Shown here one piece after another: positions 9,352-17,296 of a DNA stretch of 64,000 bases. Both the position numbers and the translations under genes were made by a program. Source of the DNA: Azospirillum brasilense (GTDB taxonomy: Bacteria; Pseudomonadota; Alphaproteobacteria; Azospirillales; Azospirillaceae); NCBI RefSeq assembly GCF_022023855.1, contig NZ_CP059450.1, forward strand, positions 1,789,001 through 1,853,000. The letters run 5' to 3'. The notes under the pieces were generated by a model. The model was not told the origin of the DNA. It ran no database searches and saw only the letters and a list, made by a program, of their open reading frames with translations. Within the stretch, counting starts at the first letter, position 1, and every line of letters begins with the position of its first letter.

Positions 9352-9540
9352 ATGACATGCCTGCTGACACTGGTAGACGGCTCAGCCTTCACGCCGAGCG
9401 TTTGTGACCATGCCGCCTGGGCCGCCGGGAGGAGTCCGCCGCGCGCCCTGACTTCACCGGCAGCCTCAGCCGCCATGACACCCTCGGCCCCGCCGACTTG
9501 GCGGTCATCGCCCGGCGTCGTCGACCGCTCAACCGCCCCC
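9352..9540 (+). pseudogene. N-terminal relic of a universal stress protein
   Basis: The frame opens MTCLLTLVDGSAFTPSVCDH, the typical start of a UspA-fold protein from SulP-linked pairs. After about 28 codons the match moves to another frame (DFTGSLSRHDTLGPADLA), and then stops. The remaining two thirds of the gene are gone, replaced by IS6 sequence from about 9549. The gene is clearly broken. Confidence 0.55.
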
Positions 9541-9548
9541 AAGTACAA

Positions 9549-9760
9549 AACAACCATTTGGAGCAACATCACCGCGGGGTGAAAGGGCGCACACGGCCGA
9601 TGCGCGGCTTCGACCAGCCGAACAGCGCTCACCGCTTCTGCCGCGCTCATGATGAGGTGCGCAACGTCCTGCCGTCGGCGACCAAGCGCAAGCAGCACGT
9701 CCCGGCCGCGCTGCGCCCACTCGCCAGTCCTGGCGTGAGAGCTGACGGAACCCTCGATGG
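9549..9760 (+). pseudogene. IS6-family transposase, C-terminal relic
   Basis: The frame encodes NNHLEQHHRGVKGRTRPMRG, then HRFCRAHDEVRN and RKQHVPAALR. This is the C-terminal catalytic-glutamate region of IS6 transposases (usual form: LEQDHRGVK.R...MRGF). Everything upstream of it is missing and no terminal repeat is visible. It joins directly to the stress-protein relic, which suggests an IS6-mediated deletion. Confidence 0.7.
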
Positions 9761-9775
9761 GATAGGAGGGAGGCT

Positions 9776-10168
9776 TCAGGAGGTTCGAGCAGGCGCGCAG
9801 CTAACCTCATCCCATGCTTGAACAGTAAGATGCCGGGCGATCCGACCGTCGCGCAGCTCGAGGGTCATCGCCGACATCACATGGCACCCGTCAGGGTAGG
9901 CGCACTCCTCAACGAAGGCGGCGCGGTCCGCCCCAATCACCTCTCGACCGACACGATGCGTCATGTTCCTGGAGCAGACATCGCGCCAGAATGCCGTGAT
10001 TTCTTCTTTGCCCAACAGCGTCATCGGCGCGCTGGGCGGACGGTTGCGATCGACGATGATCATCTCGGCATCATCGGTATAAAACTGGACCAGTGTGTCG
10101 GCATCGCTGCATTCGATGGCTCGTTTCAGGTCACTGAAATCGATGGTTTTCGCTGCCGACGTGGTCAT
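9776..10168 (-). CDS. NTF2-like / SnoaL-like family protein
   Basis: A 130-residue protein of the NTF2-like fold. Visible signs are the helical opening IDFSDLKRAIECSDADTLVQ, the FYTDDAEMIIVD strand with the typical acidic pair, a central MTLLGKEEITAFWRDV segment, and the final strand RIARHLTVQAWD. Such proteins range from steroid isomerases to polyketide cyclases and small-ligand binders; nothing here fixes the ligand. Stands alone, convergent to IS debris. Confidence 0.75.
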   Translation of the reverse strand: MTTSAAKTIDFSDLKRAIECSDADTLVQFYTDDAEMIIVDRNRPPSAPMTLLGKEEITAFWRDVCSRNMTHRVGREVIGADRAAFVEECAYPDGCHVMSAMTLELRDGRIARHLTVQAWDEVSCAPARTS

Positions 10169-10509
10169 GGCACCCCTCCATGGGAAAGTTAAGGTGCGAA
10201 GGTGCCAAAATACGCCTCTGGATGCGGCAAGTCCGCAGCGCGGATGGGTATGGAAAGGCCGTCCTCGCGTTCACGGAGCCCGCAGATCAGGCCATCGGCG
10301 TGGGACCTATGGATGTGGATGGCGCATAAGACGCGCCGGGGTTCCAGCACCACCTGATCACCATGCGTTTATCCCAATTATTCTGAACCAGATTTGGGAT
10401 GACTAAACCCACTTATGGAAGAACCGACAAGCCCCTTTCCTTCGCATCACGAACCTCTGTGTCGCGATACCCTCCTTGTTAGGCGCGTGGCGACTTGAGA
10501 GGTTCCTCC
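10169..10509. other. Intergenic stretch before the SBP56 gene
   Basis: About 340 bases between divergent genes. It must hold the promoter of the rightward SBP56 gene; the AT-richer part near 10360-10420 is the likely place. No gene or RNA is supported. Confidence 0.45.
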
Positions 10510-11910
10510 ATGGCCACTTGGACCCCCGATCCCAGCTTCTATCCGTCTCCACGTATGGCGATGCAAGCTCCCCCGGAGCGGCTGGCCTATGTGGCGATGT
10601 TGAACACGGACACCGACGCCCGCCCGGATGCCCTCGGTGTCGTCGACGTCGACCCCGGCTCTTCGGGGTACGGCCGGATCATCAGCCGCCTCGACATGCC
10701 AAATGTCGGTGATGAGTTGCATCATTTCGGCTGGAACGCCTGCAGTTCCGCTTTGTGCCCTTATGCGCCTCATCCGCACGTCGAGCGCCGCTACCTCATC
10801 GTACCGGGGCTGCGGTCCTCGCGCATTCACATCGTGGACACCAAGGCGGACCCAGCCCATCCAAAGATCGCCAAGGTGATCGAGCCGGAGCAGCTGGCCG
10901 CCCGCGCCAACTATTCCCGCCCCCACACGCTGCATTGCGGTCCCGAGGGCATCTATGTCAGCGCGCTCGGCAACGGCGGGGGCAATGGCGGTGGGCCGGG
11001 CGGCGTGTTCCTTATCGACCATGAGACGTTCGACGTGCTCGGCCAATGGGAGATCGACCGCGGCCCGCAGTTCCTCTCTTACGACGTCTGGTGGCATCTC
11101 GGCCAGGATACGATGATCACCAGCGAATGGGGTACGCCCGACATGATCGAGGACGGCCTCAACCCGGAACTTCTGCTGGGTGCGAAGTATGGTCGACGAG
11201 TCCACTTCTGGGACCTGCACCGCCGCCGGCACCGGCAGACCATCGATTTGGGTCCGGAGTATCAGCTGGCACTGGAGTTGCGCCCGGCGCACGATCCGAC
11301 CAAGGCGCATGGCTTCATGAACGCTGTGGTCAATCTGAAGGATCTCTCCTCGTCGATCTGGCTGTGGCATCGCGACGGCGAACAGTGGGCAATGCGGAAA
11401 GTCATCGATATCCCGGCTGAACCGGCCGATCCAGATCAACTGCCGCCCATTCTCAAAGGCTTCAAGGCGGTGCCGCCGCTGGTCACCGACATCGACCTGT
11501 CGCTGGACGACCGTTGGCTGTACGTGTCGTGCTGGGGCACCGGAGAGATGCAACGCTACGACGTCTCTGACCCCTTCCGACCCAAACTGACCGGCTCGGT
11601 CCGGTTGGGCGGGATCGTCGGGCGCAGCCGACACCCAAGTGCTGAAGGAGACCTGAACGGCGGCCCGCAGATGGTCGAGGTCAGCCGTGACGGCAAACGG
11701 GTCTATTTCACCAACTCGCTGTACCGGAGCTGGGATGAGCAGTTCTATCCCGAGGGCATCAAGAGTTGGATGGTCAAGCTCGACGCCTCCCCGGAGGGTG
11801 GTCTGAGCATCGACGAGCGGTTCTTCCTGCGGTTCGACGACGGTTTCCGCGGACACCAGATCCGGCTGGAAGGCGGCGACGCGTCCTCGGACTCGTACTG
11901 CTATCCATGA
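10510..11910 (+). CDS. Selenium-binding protein 56 family (methanethiol oxidase-like)
   Basis: A 466-residue member of the SBP56 family, a seven-bladed beta-propeller. Family landmarks include HHFGWNACSSALC near residue 75, SRPHTLHCGPEGIY near 138, SYDVWWHLGQDTMITSEWGT near 195, FMNAVV near 270 and the late VYFTNSLYRSWDEQFYP. Characterised members oxidise methanethiol with oxygen to formaldehyde, H2S and H2O2, a copper-dependent reaction; the conserved His and Cys residues fit. The exact substrate here is inferred. No clear signal peptide, while some family members are periplasmic. GAGAGG precedes the ATG. The stop overlaps the next start (ATGA), so both are translationally coupled. Confidence 0.85.
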   Translation: MATWTPDPSFYPSPRMAMQAPPERLAYVAMLNTDTDARPDALGVVDVDPGSSGYGRIISRLDMPNVGDELHHFGWNACSSALCPYAPHPHVERRYLIVPGLRSSRIHIVDTKADPAHPKIAKVIEPEQLAARANYSRPHTLHCGPEGIYVSALGNGGGNGGGPGGVFLIDHETFDVLGQWEIDRGPQFLSYDVWWHLGQDTMITSEWGTPDMIEDGLNPELLLGAKYGRRVHFWDLHRRRHRQTIDLGPEYQLALELRPAHDPTKAHGFMNAVVNLKDLSSSIWLWHRDGEQWAMRKVIDIPAEPADPDQLPPILKGFKAVPPLVTDIDLSLDDRWLYVSCWGTGEMQRYDVSDPFRPKLTGSVRLGGIVGRSRHPSAEGDLNGGPQMVEVSRDGKRVYFTNSLYRSWDEQFYPEGIKSWMVKLDASPEGGLSIDERFFLRFDDGFRGHQIRLEGGDASSDSYCYP

Positions 11911-12575
11911 GCGATGCGTGGCAGTGGCTGGCGCTGATCGGCCTCGGCGCCTTTCACGGAGTCAACCCGGCCATGGGGTGGCTCTTCGCCGTAGCTCTCG
12001 GACTTCAGGAAGGCCGCCGCGGGGCGGTGGTCAAGGCGCTGCCACCCATCGCGCTGGGCCACGCGCTGTCAGTGCTGATGGTGGTGATCAGCTTTACCAT
12101 GGTCCAACTGGTCATCCCGCCAGATCTCCTGAAGCCGGCCACGGTGACGGTGCTGATCGGCCTTGGTGGCTATCGGCTGGTGCGTGGCTACCGGCATCGG
12201 GTGCGGGTCGGCATGCGCACAGGTTTTGCCGGGCTGGCGCTGTGGTCGTTCCTGATGGCATCGGCGCACGGGGCCGGGCTGATGATCCTGCCCCTGCTGC
12301 TGGGCATGCTCGCGCCGGCCCAACTGATGGCGCTGTCGCTGTGTGGACCGGGAGCCGAGATGACGGGCATGATTGCCGCACTCGGGTCAGCGGCCGCCGG
12401 GCTGGCTGTCGTCCTGGTGCATATGGCGGCCATGCTGGTGGTAATCGCGATCGTGGGGCTGGTGGTCTTCGAGACCGTCGGGCTCGGTATCCTGCGCCGT
12501 GGCTGGGTGAATTTCGATCTGGTGTGGGCGGGCGCTTTGATCGGCACCGGGATTGGTCTCCTCCTCCTGAGGTGA
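11907..12575 (+). CDS. Multi-pass membrane protein coupled to the SBP56 gene
   Basis: A 222-residue protein with six or seven hydrophobic helices and little outside the membrane. Its first helix carries GAFHGVNPAMGW and helix four has SFLMASAHGAG; the two conserved-looking His-Gly motifs recall metal-ion exporters of the NicO/RcnA type (HX4D), though the full motif is absent. The start overlaps the SBP56 stop by four bases, so both are made together. A role in supplying or exporting a metal such as copper, or in transport of the sulfur compound, is plausible but unproven. Confidence 0.75.
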   Translation: MSDAWQWLALIGLGAFHGVNPAMGWLFAVALGLQEGRRGAVVKALPPIALGHALSVLMVVISFTMVQLVIPPDLLKPATVTVLIGLGGYRLVRGYRHRVRVGMRTGFAGLALWSFLMASAHGAGLMILPLLLGMLAPAQLMALSLCGPGAEMTGMIAALGSAAAGLAVVLVHMAAMLVVIAIVGLVVFETVGLGILRRGWVNFDLVWAGALIGTGIGLLLLR

Positions 12576-12988
12576 CTGGCTTTGGCGCTACCAACGGGGT
12601 GTTGCAGCGAGGTGAGCGGAGCAAGAGATCGCCCCACCCCCGTTGGCGCTCAGGCAACGCAAACGGATTCAGGGCGTCCAAGGTCGAGCATACGGTCAAG
12701 GGCTGCGACGCCAACGGCGACCCTATACTCGCCAAACCCCCAACACCGCCAGCCTCCGATGATTTATGCGCCAACGTCGCGCGACACGGCTGACCGCCGC
12801 GAGGGGCGGCAGGCCTTTGCCGGAAAAACGTAAGCCGGTTTACATTGGCTGCTGATGGTTCGGGATGGTGCCGGAAACTTGTATTTTGTATTCTCTCCGG
12901 CTTCCGGTGGAGTCGTGATGAGCAGACCGCCGCGGTCATGGACCGGCAGGTGGAGGTGCCTCTGCAACGAAACGCTGCGGCAGGACCA
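12576..12988. other. Intergenic stretch, no supported gene
   Basis: About 410 bases between a rightward and a leftward operon. Short open frames exist but none has a ribosome site plus a recognisable product. No strong terminator hairpin with a T-run was seen. Confidence 0.45.
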
Positions 12989-13105
12989 TCAATTCCAGAC
13001 GAAGAAGGCCGTGAACGGTGACGGCTCACGGGGGTCGGTGTCATAGACGCAAGGGACTGCCAGGACCGACAGCCCAAGGACGAGGATGATAGCGAGTTTC
13101 ATCAT
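12989..13105 (-). CDS. Small single-helix membrane or exported peptide behind dipZ
   Basis: A 38-residue peptide: Lys near the start, a hydrophobic run (LAIILVLGLSVLAVPC), then a short polar tail ending FFVWN. A good ribosome site (AAGGAG) precedes the doubled ATG. It begins 38 bases after the end of the DipZ-like gene on the same strand, so it is probably in that operon. The Cys after the hydrophobic run could be lipidated (AVPC) or take part in thiol chemistry. No known family. Confidence 0.5.
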   Translation of the reverse strand: MMKLAIILVLGLSVLAVPCVYDTDPREPSPFTAFFVWN

Positions 13106-13143
13106 GGCGGAAATCTCCTTCAGGATCTCCATCGGCGCGGCGC

Positions 13144-14940
13144 TCAGCCAAAGGTGAAGGCAAAAGCCGCGACACCCGGATCCAGGAAGCGGACTTCAAA
13201 CGTGCGCTCCCCGATGTCGCGGCTCTGCCGCACGAGTTGGTACAGGCGGGTCTGGGTGACGGTGCCATGCCCTTCGGCGTCGATGTCGGCGCCATGGTTC
13301 TCGCCCGGCACCTTGCCGTCGATGGTCACCTGGAAACGGACCGGCTGGCCATCCGCGCCCGGCCCAAGGATCAGGTGAAGGTCACGCGCGCTGAACCGAT
13401 AGATGATCCCGCCCCCGGCTTGGTTGAGGGTCGCCTGTTCGGCACCGACCGTCCAGTTGCCGGCCAGGGCCCACTGGTTGAGCCTCAGCGGCTTCGTCGT
13501 GTAGGTCCGGGCGCGGTCGCCGCCCATCCCTTCCGGGGAGGCGAAGTTCGACGCCTGCTGATAACCGATGTAGGTCTCAGAGGATCGGATGTGGGCAAGG
13601 TCCGGCGCAGCCTGGGCGCCCTTGGCGTCGGGTGTCACGACGTCGGGCGTCACGTCGTCGTCGGACGCGCTGCGTTCGCCGGCTTCCGCCAGAAGCGCCT
13701 GGATGGCCTTTTCGGATTCCTGATAGTTGCCCTCGCCGAACGCGTGATGCCGGATGCGGCCCTTGGCGTCGATAAAGTACAGCGCCGGCCAATAGCTGTT
13801 CCGAAAGGCGCGCCAGACCTTGAAATTGCTGTCGACCGCAATCGGATAGTCGATCTGGAAATCGGTCAGCGCCTTCCGGATGTTCTGGACGTTTCGTTCA
13901 AAAGCGAACTCGGGCGTGTGCACGCCGATCACGACAAGTCCCTGATCTTTGTACTTGTCCGCCCACGCACGGACATAGGGCAGGGCTCGGATGCAGTTGA
14001 TGCACGAGTAGGTCCAGAAATTCACCAAGACCACCTTGCCCCGCAGCGCTTCCGTCGACAGCGGCGCCGAATTCAGCCACTCCACCGTTCCGTCGAGCGA
14101 CGGGAACGTCCCCTCCACTGGGAGGTCGCTCTGGAACGGCTTGCCCGCCGTTTGGACCGCGGCGTTGCTCGCCAACATGCTCATTCCAAGTTCCTGGCCC
14201 AACTCCGGATCCTCCGAACCAAAATTGTCGAGCAGGGCGCGCTCGATCCGGTCGGTGTTGGCGCTCGACAGGGTGGCGAAAAGCCCGGTGTCGAGGCCAA
14301 GCCCGATGGCGGCAACCCCCGCGATGACGGCCACGCCAAGGCCCCGGCGAACCCATTCTCCGCCGCCGAGCGACCGCTTCATGGCACCGAACAGCCGGCC
14401 GCCGACCAGCAGCGCCAGCGCCAGCGACGTGGCCGCCCCGGCCGCGTAGGCCAGGAGGAGAAGCGTGGTCTGCACGTTGGCGCCCTGCAGGGCCGCACCG
14501 GTCAGCACGAGGCCGAGGATCGGCCCGGCACAGGGAGCCCAGAGCAGCCCGGTCGCCACCCCGATCAGAAGCGATCCGCCGAAGGTCGGGGCAGAACCGG
14601 GCTCGCCCGCCGTATGCAGGATGCGGTTCCCGAAGGCGACGGCCGGTCGTGTCAGGATGCCGGCGACCCGCGAGGAGACCAGCGCCACGCCGAACACGGC
14701 CAGCAGCGCCAGCGCGACGAGGCGGCCCAGGTCATTGGCCTGGACGGCCCAGCCGCCGCCGACCGCGGCCAGCGTCGCGACCGCGGCGAAGGTGATGGCC
14801 ATGCCGGCCAGCATCGGCAGAGTGCTCGTGACGAACGGCTTTTCCGCGCGCGCAAAGACGAAGGGAAGAGCCGGCAGGATGCATGGGCTGACGATGGTCA
14901 GCATGCCCCCGAGGTAGGCAACAACCAGAAGGGTCATCAT
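13144..14940 (-). CDS. DipZ-like cytochrome c biogenesis protein: CcdA/DsbD membrane domain fused to thioredoxin domain
   Basis: A 598-residue inner-membrane protein. Residues 1-225 form a CcdA-like six-helix domain with the two redox cysteines at 20 (IVSPC) and 137 (WAPC). Residues 270-430 form a thioredoxin-like domain with the CxxC site YSCINC (Cys 313 and 316), followed by a C-terminal beta-sandwich (about 455-598). This is the DipZ layout of Mycobacterium and many proteobacteria. It should carry electrons from cytoplasmic thioredoxin across the membrane to reduce periplasmic thiols. The downstream partner is a 38-residue peptide; upstream lies an exported hydrolase gene on the same strand, so a shared envelope redox role is possible. 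Confidence 0.88.
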   Translation of the reverse strand: MMTLLVVAYLGGMLTIVSPCILPALPFVFARAEKPFVTSTLPMLAGMAITFAAVATLAAVGGGWAVQANDLGRLVALALLAVFGVALVSSRVAGILTRPAVAFGNRILHTAGEPGSAPTFGGSLLIGVATGLLWAPCAGPILGLVLTGAALQGANVQTTLLLLAYAAGAATSLALALLVGGRLFGAMKRSLGGGEWVRRGLGVAVIAGVAAIGLGLDTGLFATLSSANTDRIERALLDNFGSEDPELGQELGMSMLASNAAVQTAGKPFQSDLPVEGTFPSLDGTVEWLNSAPLSTEALRGKVVLVNFWTYSCINCIRALPYVRAWADKYKDQGLVVIGVHTPEFAFERNVQNIRKALTDFQIDYPIAVDSNFKVWRAFRNSYWPALYFIDAKGRIRHHAFGEGNYQESEKAIQALLAEAGERSASDDDVTPDVVTPDAKGAQAAPDLAHIRSSETYIGYQQASNFASPEGMGGDRARTYTTKPLRLNQWALAGNWTVGAEQATLNQAGGGIIYRFSARDLHLILGPGADGQPVRFQVTIDGKVPGENHGADIDAEGHGTVTQTRLYQLVRQSRDIGERTFEVRFLDPGVAAFAFTFG

Positions 14941-15024
14941 CGTTTCCTTGGGGCGGAGCGGCAGCCTGCGCCGCTCGCCTCCGGCGAAGGGGGGATGGCG
15001 GGGGAACGCGTGCGCCGGAACCGG

Positions 15025-16074
15025 TCAGAGCTTGGTAACGTCGACGACCGCGTCCACGAAGGCCCGCGGGGCTTCCTGGGGCAGGTTGTGGCCGGTGCCG
15101 CCGGCAATGAGCCGGTGCGCGTATTTGCCCGAGAATTTCTTGGCGTAGGCGCTGGCGTCCGGGTGGGGGGCGCCGTTGGCGTCGCCTTCCATGGTGATGG
15201 TCGGCACGGCGATCACCGGAGCTGCGGCAAGCCGCTTTTCCAGTTCGTCATACTTCGGTTCGCCCTGAGCCAGGCCAAGCCGCCAGCGGTAATTGTGGAT
15301 GACGATGGCGACGTGGTCGGGGTTGTCGAAGGCCACCGCGGAGCGGTCGAACGTGGCGTCGTCGAACTCCCACTTCGGCGAGGCGAGCCGCCAGATGAGC
15401 TTGGCAAAGTCACGCCGGTACTGGTCATAGCCGACCCGGCCGCGGTCCGTGGCGAAATAGAACTGATACCACCATTCGAGTTCGGCCTCCGGCGGCAACG
15501 GCTTCCTGCCGGCCTCCTGGTTGCCGATGAGGTAGCCGCTGACCGATACCATGGCCTTGGTCCGCTCCGGCCATAGCGCCGCGACGATGTTGGCGGTCCG
15601 CGCGCCCCAATCGAAGCCGGCGAGCGTTGCCTTCTCGATCTTGAGGGCGTCCATCAACGCGATGGTATCGAGGGCGAGCGCCGACGGCTGGCCGTTGCGG
15701 AAGGTCTCGCCGGACAAAAACCGCGTCGTGCCATAGCCGCGCAGATAGGGCACGATCACCCGATGGCCCGCCGATGCCAGCGCGGGCGCGACGTCGACGA
15801 AGCTGTGGATGTCGTAGGGCCAGCCGTGCAGCAGGACGACCACGGGGCCAGCGGCAGGGCCGGCGTCCACATAGCCGATGTTCAGGACGCCCGCGTCGAT
15901 CTGCTTCAGCGGACCGAACGGCGTGTCCGTTCCCGGCTTGATGGGGGGCGCCGTCGGCTTCGCTTCGGCGGCCTGCGCGGTGGCTGGCCCGGAAAGGCCG
16001 ATCTGCGTTGCGGCAAGAGTCATGGCCGCGGTGCCCAGAAAACGGCGGCGGTCGCGGTTGATGGCCTCGGGCAT
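15025..16074 (-). CDS. Tat-exported alpha/beta hydrolase (epoxide hydrolase / dehalogenase-like)
   Basis: A 349-residue enzyme. The N-terminus has a twin-arginine motif (NRDRRRFLG) followed by a hydrophobic stretch and a likely cleavage site near ATAQA, so it should be folded and then sent to the periplasm. The hydrolase core has the oxyanion HGWP near 83 and a nucleophile elbow GFDWGA with Asp 155 instead of Ser, as in epoxide hydrolases and haloalkane dehalogenases. The late GTGHNLPQE supplies the catalytic His. Substrate unknown. It lies behind ohr on the same strand, and its promoter region holds a site resembling the ohr operators. Confidence 0.82.
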   Translation of the reverse strand: MPEAINRDRRRFLGTAAMTLAATQIGLSGPATAQAAEAKPTAPPIKPGTDTPFGPLKQIDAGVLNIGYVDAGPAAGPVVVLLHGWPYDIHSFVDVAPALASAGHRVIVPYLRGYGTTRFLSGETFRNGQPSALALDTIALMDALKIEKATLAGFDWGARTANIVAALWPERTKAMVSVSGYLIGNQEAGRKPLPPEAELEWWYQFYFATDRGRVGYDQYRRDFAKLIWRLASPKWEFDDATFDRSAVAFDNPDHVAIVIHNYRWRLGLAQGEPKYDELEKRLAAAPVIAVPTITMEGDANGAPHPDASAYAKKFSGKYAHRLIAGGTGHNLPQEAPRAFVDAVVDVTKL

Positions 16075-16128
16075 CTGTCTGTCTCCGGTGGGATGGCGCA
16101 ATGGGGCTGAGGGAGCCATGGAAGTGGA

Positions 16129-16143
16129 AGCGATCAAATCGGA
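16129..16143. promoter_or_regulatory. Possible third OhrR-type operator, upstream of the hydrolase gene
   Basis: The 15 bases are a one-mismatch form of the TCCGAT-N3-ATCGGA palindrome seen twice between ohr and ohrR. A related half-site in the opposite sense lies at 16182-16193. It is 55-70 bases before the hydrolase start, a usual place for repressor binding. Confidence 0.4.
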
Positions 16144-16223
16144 TGCGATCAACATCTGCGGATCGGTTCACGCGACAGCGTTCCGATTTGACCGCCTCCG
16201 ATCCTGGACCGGGAGGCGCGTTC

Positions 16224-16661
16224 TCAGACGACGGTGATCGTGACGTCGATGTTACCGCGCGTCGCCAGGGAATAGGGGCAGGTTCCGTGCGCGGTCTGCA
16301 CCACGGTTTCGGCGGTTTCGCGGTCGAGCCCCGGCAGGCTGACGTTGAGACGGGCCGCGAGGCCGTAGCCGGTGCCGGTGCCGGTGCCGGTGCCGGTGGT
16401 GCCGAGATCCACCTCCGCGTTGACCGAGAGGTCGGCCGGAAGTGTGATCTGCATCTTCTGTGCGGCAATGTTCATGGCGCCGATGAAGCACGCCGACCAG
16501 CCGGCGGCGAACAACTGCTCCGGATTGGTGCCGCCACCCGACGAACCGGGGGAGGACAGGGCGATGTTCAGGCGGCCGTCGTCACTGCGGACTTTGCCGT
16601 CCCGTCCCCCGGCGGAGGTGTGGGTCCGGCCGGTGTAAATCACTTTGGTCAGCTGGGGCAT
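16224..16661 (-). CDS. ohr: Organic hydroperoxide resistance protein Ohr
   Basis: A 145-residue OsmC/Ohr-family peroxidase that reduces organic hydroperoxides using two cysteines. These are Cys 58 (AAGWSACFIGAM) and Cys 128 (HGTCPYS), both in family context. It begins QLTKVIYTGRTHTSAGGRDG like other Ohr proteins and works in the cytoplasm with lipoylated partners. It is divergent from ohrR, with two operator-like palindromes between them. Unusual: residues 88-98 are a Thr/Gly run (TTGTGTGTGTG) encoded by a perfect hexanucleotide repeat, longer than the loop in typical Ohr proteins. Confidence 0.93.
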   Translation of the reverse strand: MPQLTKVIYTGRTHTSAGGRDGKVRSDDGRLNIALSSPGSSGGGTNPEQLFAAGWSACFIGAMNIAAQKMQITLPADLSVNAEVDLGTTGTGTGTGTGYGLAARLNVSLPGLDRETAETVVQTAHGTCPYSLATRGNIDVTITVV

Positions 16662-16697
16662 GGTGGGGTCCTTCCAGGGGAAGCTCTTTATAACGTA

Positions 16698-16768
16698 TCC
16701 GATCATATCGGATGCGATTGGAATCTATGCAGAGAACGCGGGAGAGTCAACCTTCCGATTTCATCGGA
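16698..16768. promoter_or_regulatory. ohr-ohrR operator region: two TCCGAT-N3-ATCGGA palindromes
   Basis: Two perfect 15-base palindromes, at 16698-16712 and 16754-16768, share the arms TCCGAT and ATCGGA around a 3-base spacer. Both are followed by the same bases TGCGA. They sit between ohr and ohrR, where OhrR autoregulation occurs in other bacteria. Binding by OhrR is inferred from position and symmetry; the motif differs from the published Xanthomonas and Bacillus sites. Confidence 0.65.
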
Positions 16769-16824
16769 TGCGAGTTATATTGGCTCCAGGCCCTTCACAT
16801 TTTCGTGTGCCGGAGAGGATGACG

Positions 16825-17286
16825 ATGACTCCCCCAATGACGCCAGACGACCCGGCGAGCCCCAGACTGGCCGATTTCCTGTGCTTCGCGGTCTATTCGG
16901 CCAACCTGGCCTTCGGGCGGGCCTACCGGCCAATCCTTGAGGAACTCGGGCTCACCTATCTCCAGTACATCACCATCGTGGCGCTGTGGGAGGAAGACAA
17001 CCAGACGGTCCGGGGGCTTGGCGAAAAGCTGTTCCTGGAGTCCAACACGCTTACGCCGATCCTCAAGAAGCTGGAGGCGATGGGCTATGTCACCCGGCAG
17101 CGCGACCCGGAGGATGAACGCCACGTCCGGGTGGGCCTCACCGACGCCGGCCGCCGCTTGCGCGAGAAGGGCCTGAACATGACCCTCGTCAAGCAGACCG
17201 GCCTGCCACCCGATGAGTTTGCAAAGCTGCAAAAGGCCGTCGCGAACCTGCGCGACACATTGCTGGAGGTGAGCAAAGGGAAGTAA
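16825..17286 (+). CDS. ohrR: MarR-family organic peroxide sensor OhrR
   Basis: A 153-residue winged-helix repressor. The reactive cysteine is Cys 20 in LADFLCFAVYSANLAFGRAY, the exact setting of the peroxide-sensing Cys in OhrR. The recognition helix region (LGEKLFLESNTLTPILKKLE) and the wing (RQRDPEDERHVRVGLT) are typical. Oxidation of Cys 20 should release the DNA and switch on ohr. ATG 16825 is chosen for its spacing to GGAGAGG; in-frame ATGs at 16819 and 16837 are alternatives. Confidence 0.9.
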   Translation: MTPPMTPDDPASPRLADFLCFAVYSANLAFGRAYRPILEELGLTYLQYITIVALWEEDNQTVRGLGEKLFLESNTLTPILKKLEAMGYVTRQRDPEDERHVRVGLTDAGRRLREKGLNMTLVKQTGLPPDEFAKLQKAVANLRDTLLEVSKGK

Positions 17287-17296
17287 CGGTACCCCG

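Noticed and set aside
13237..15576. Long open frame (779 codons) on the plus strand across dipZ and the hydrolase
   Set aside because: It is the antisense of two well-recognised genes; its product is Arg/Gly/Asp-rich without any family and has no ribosome site.
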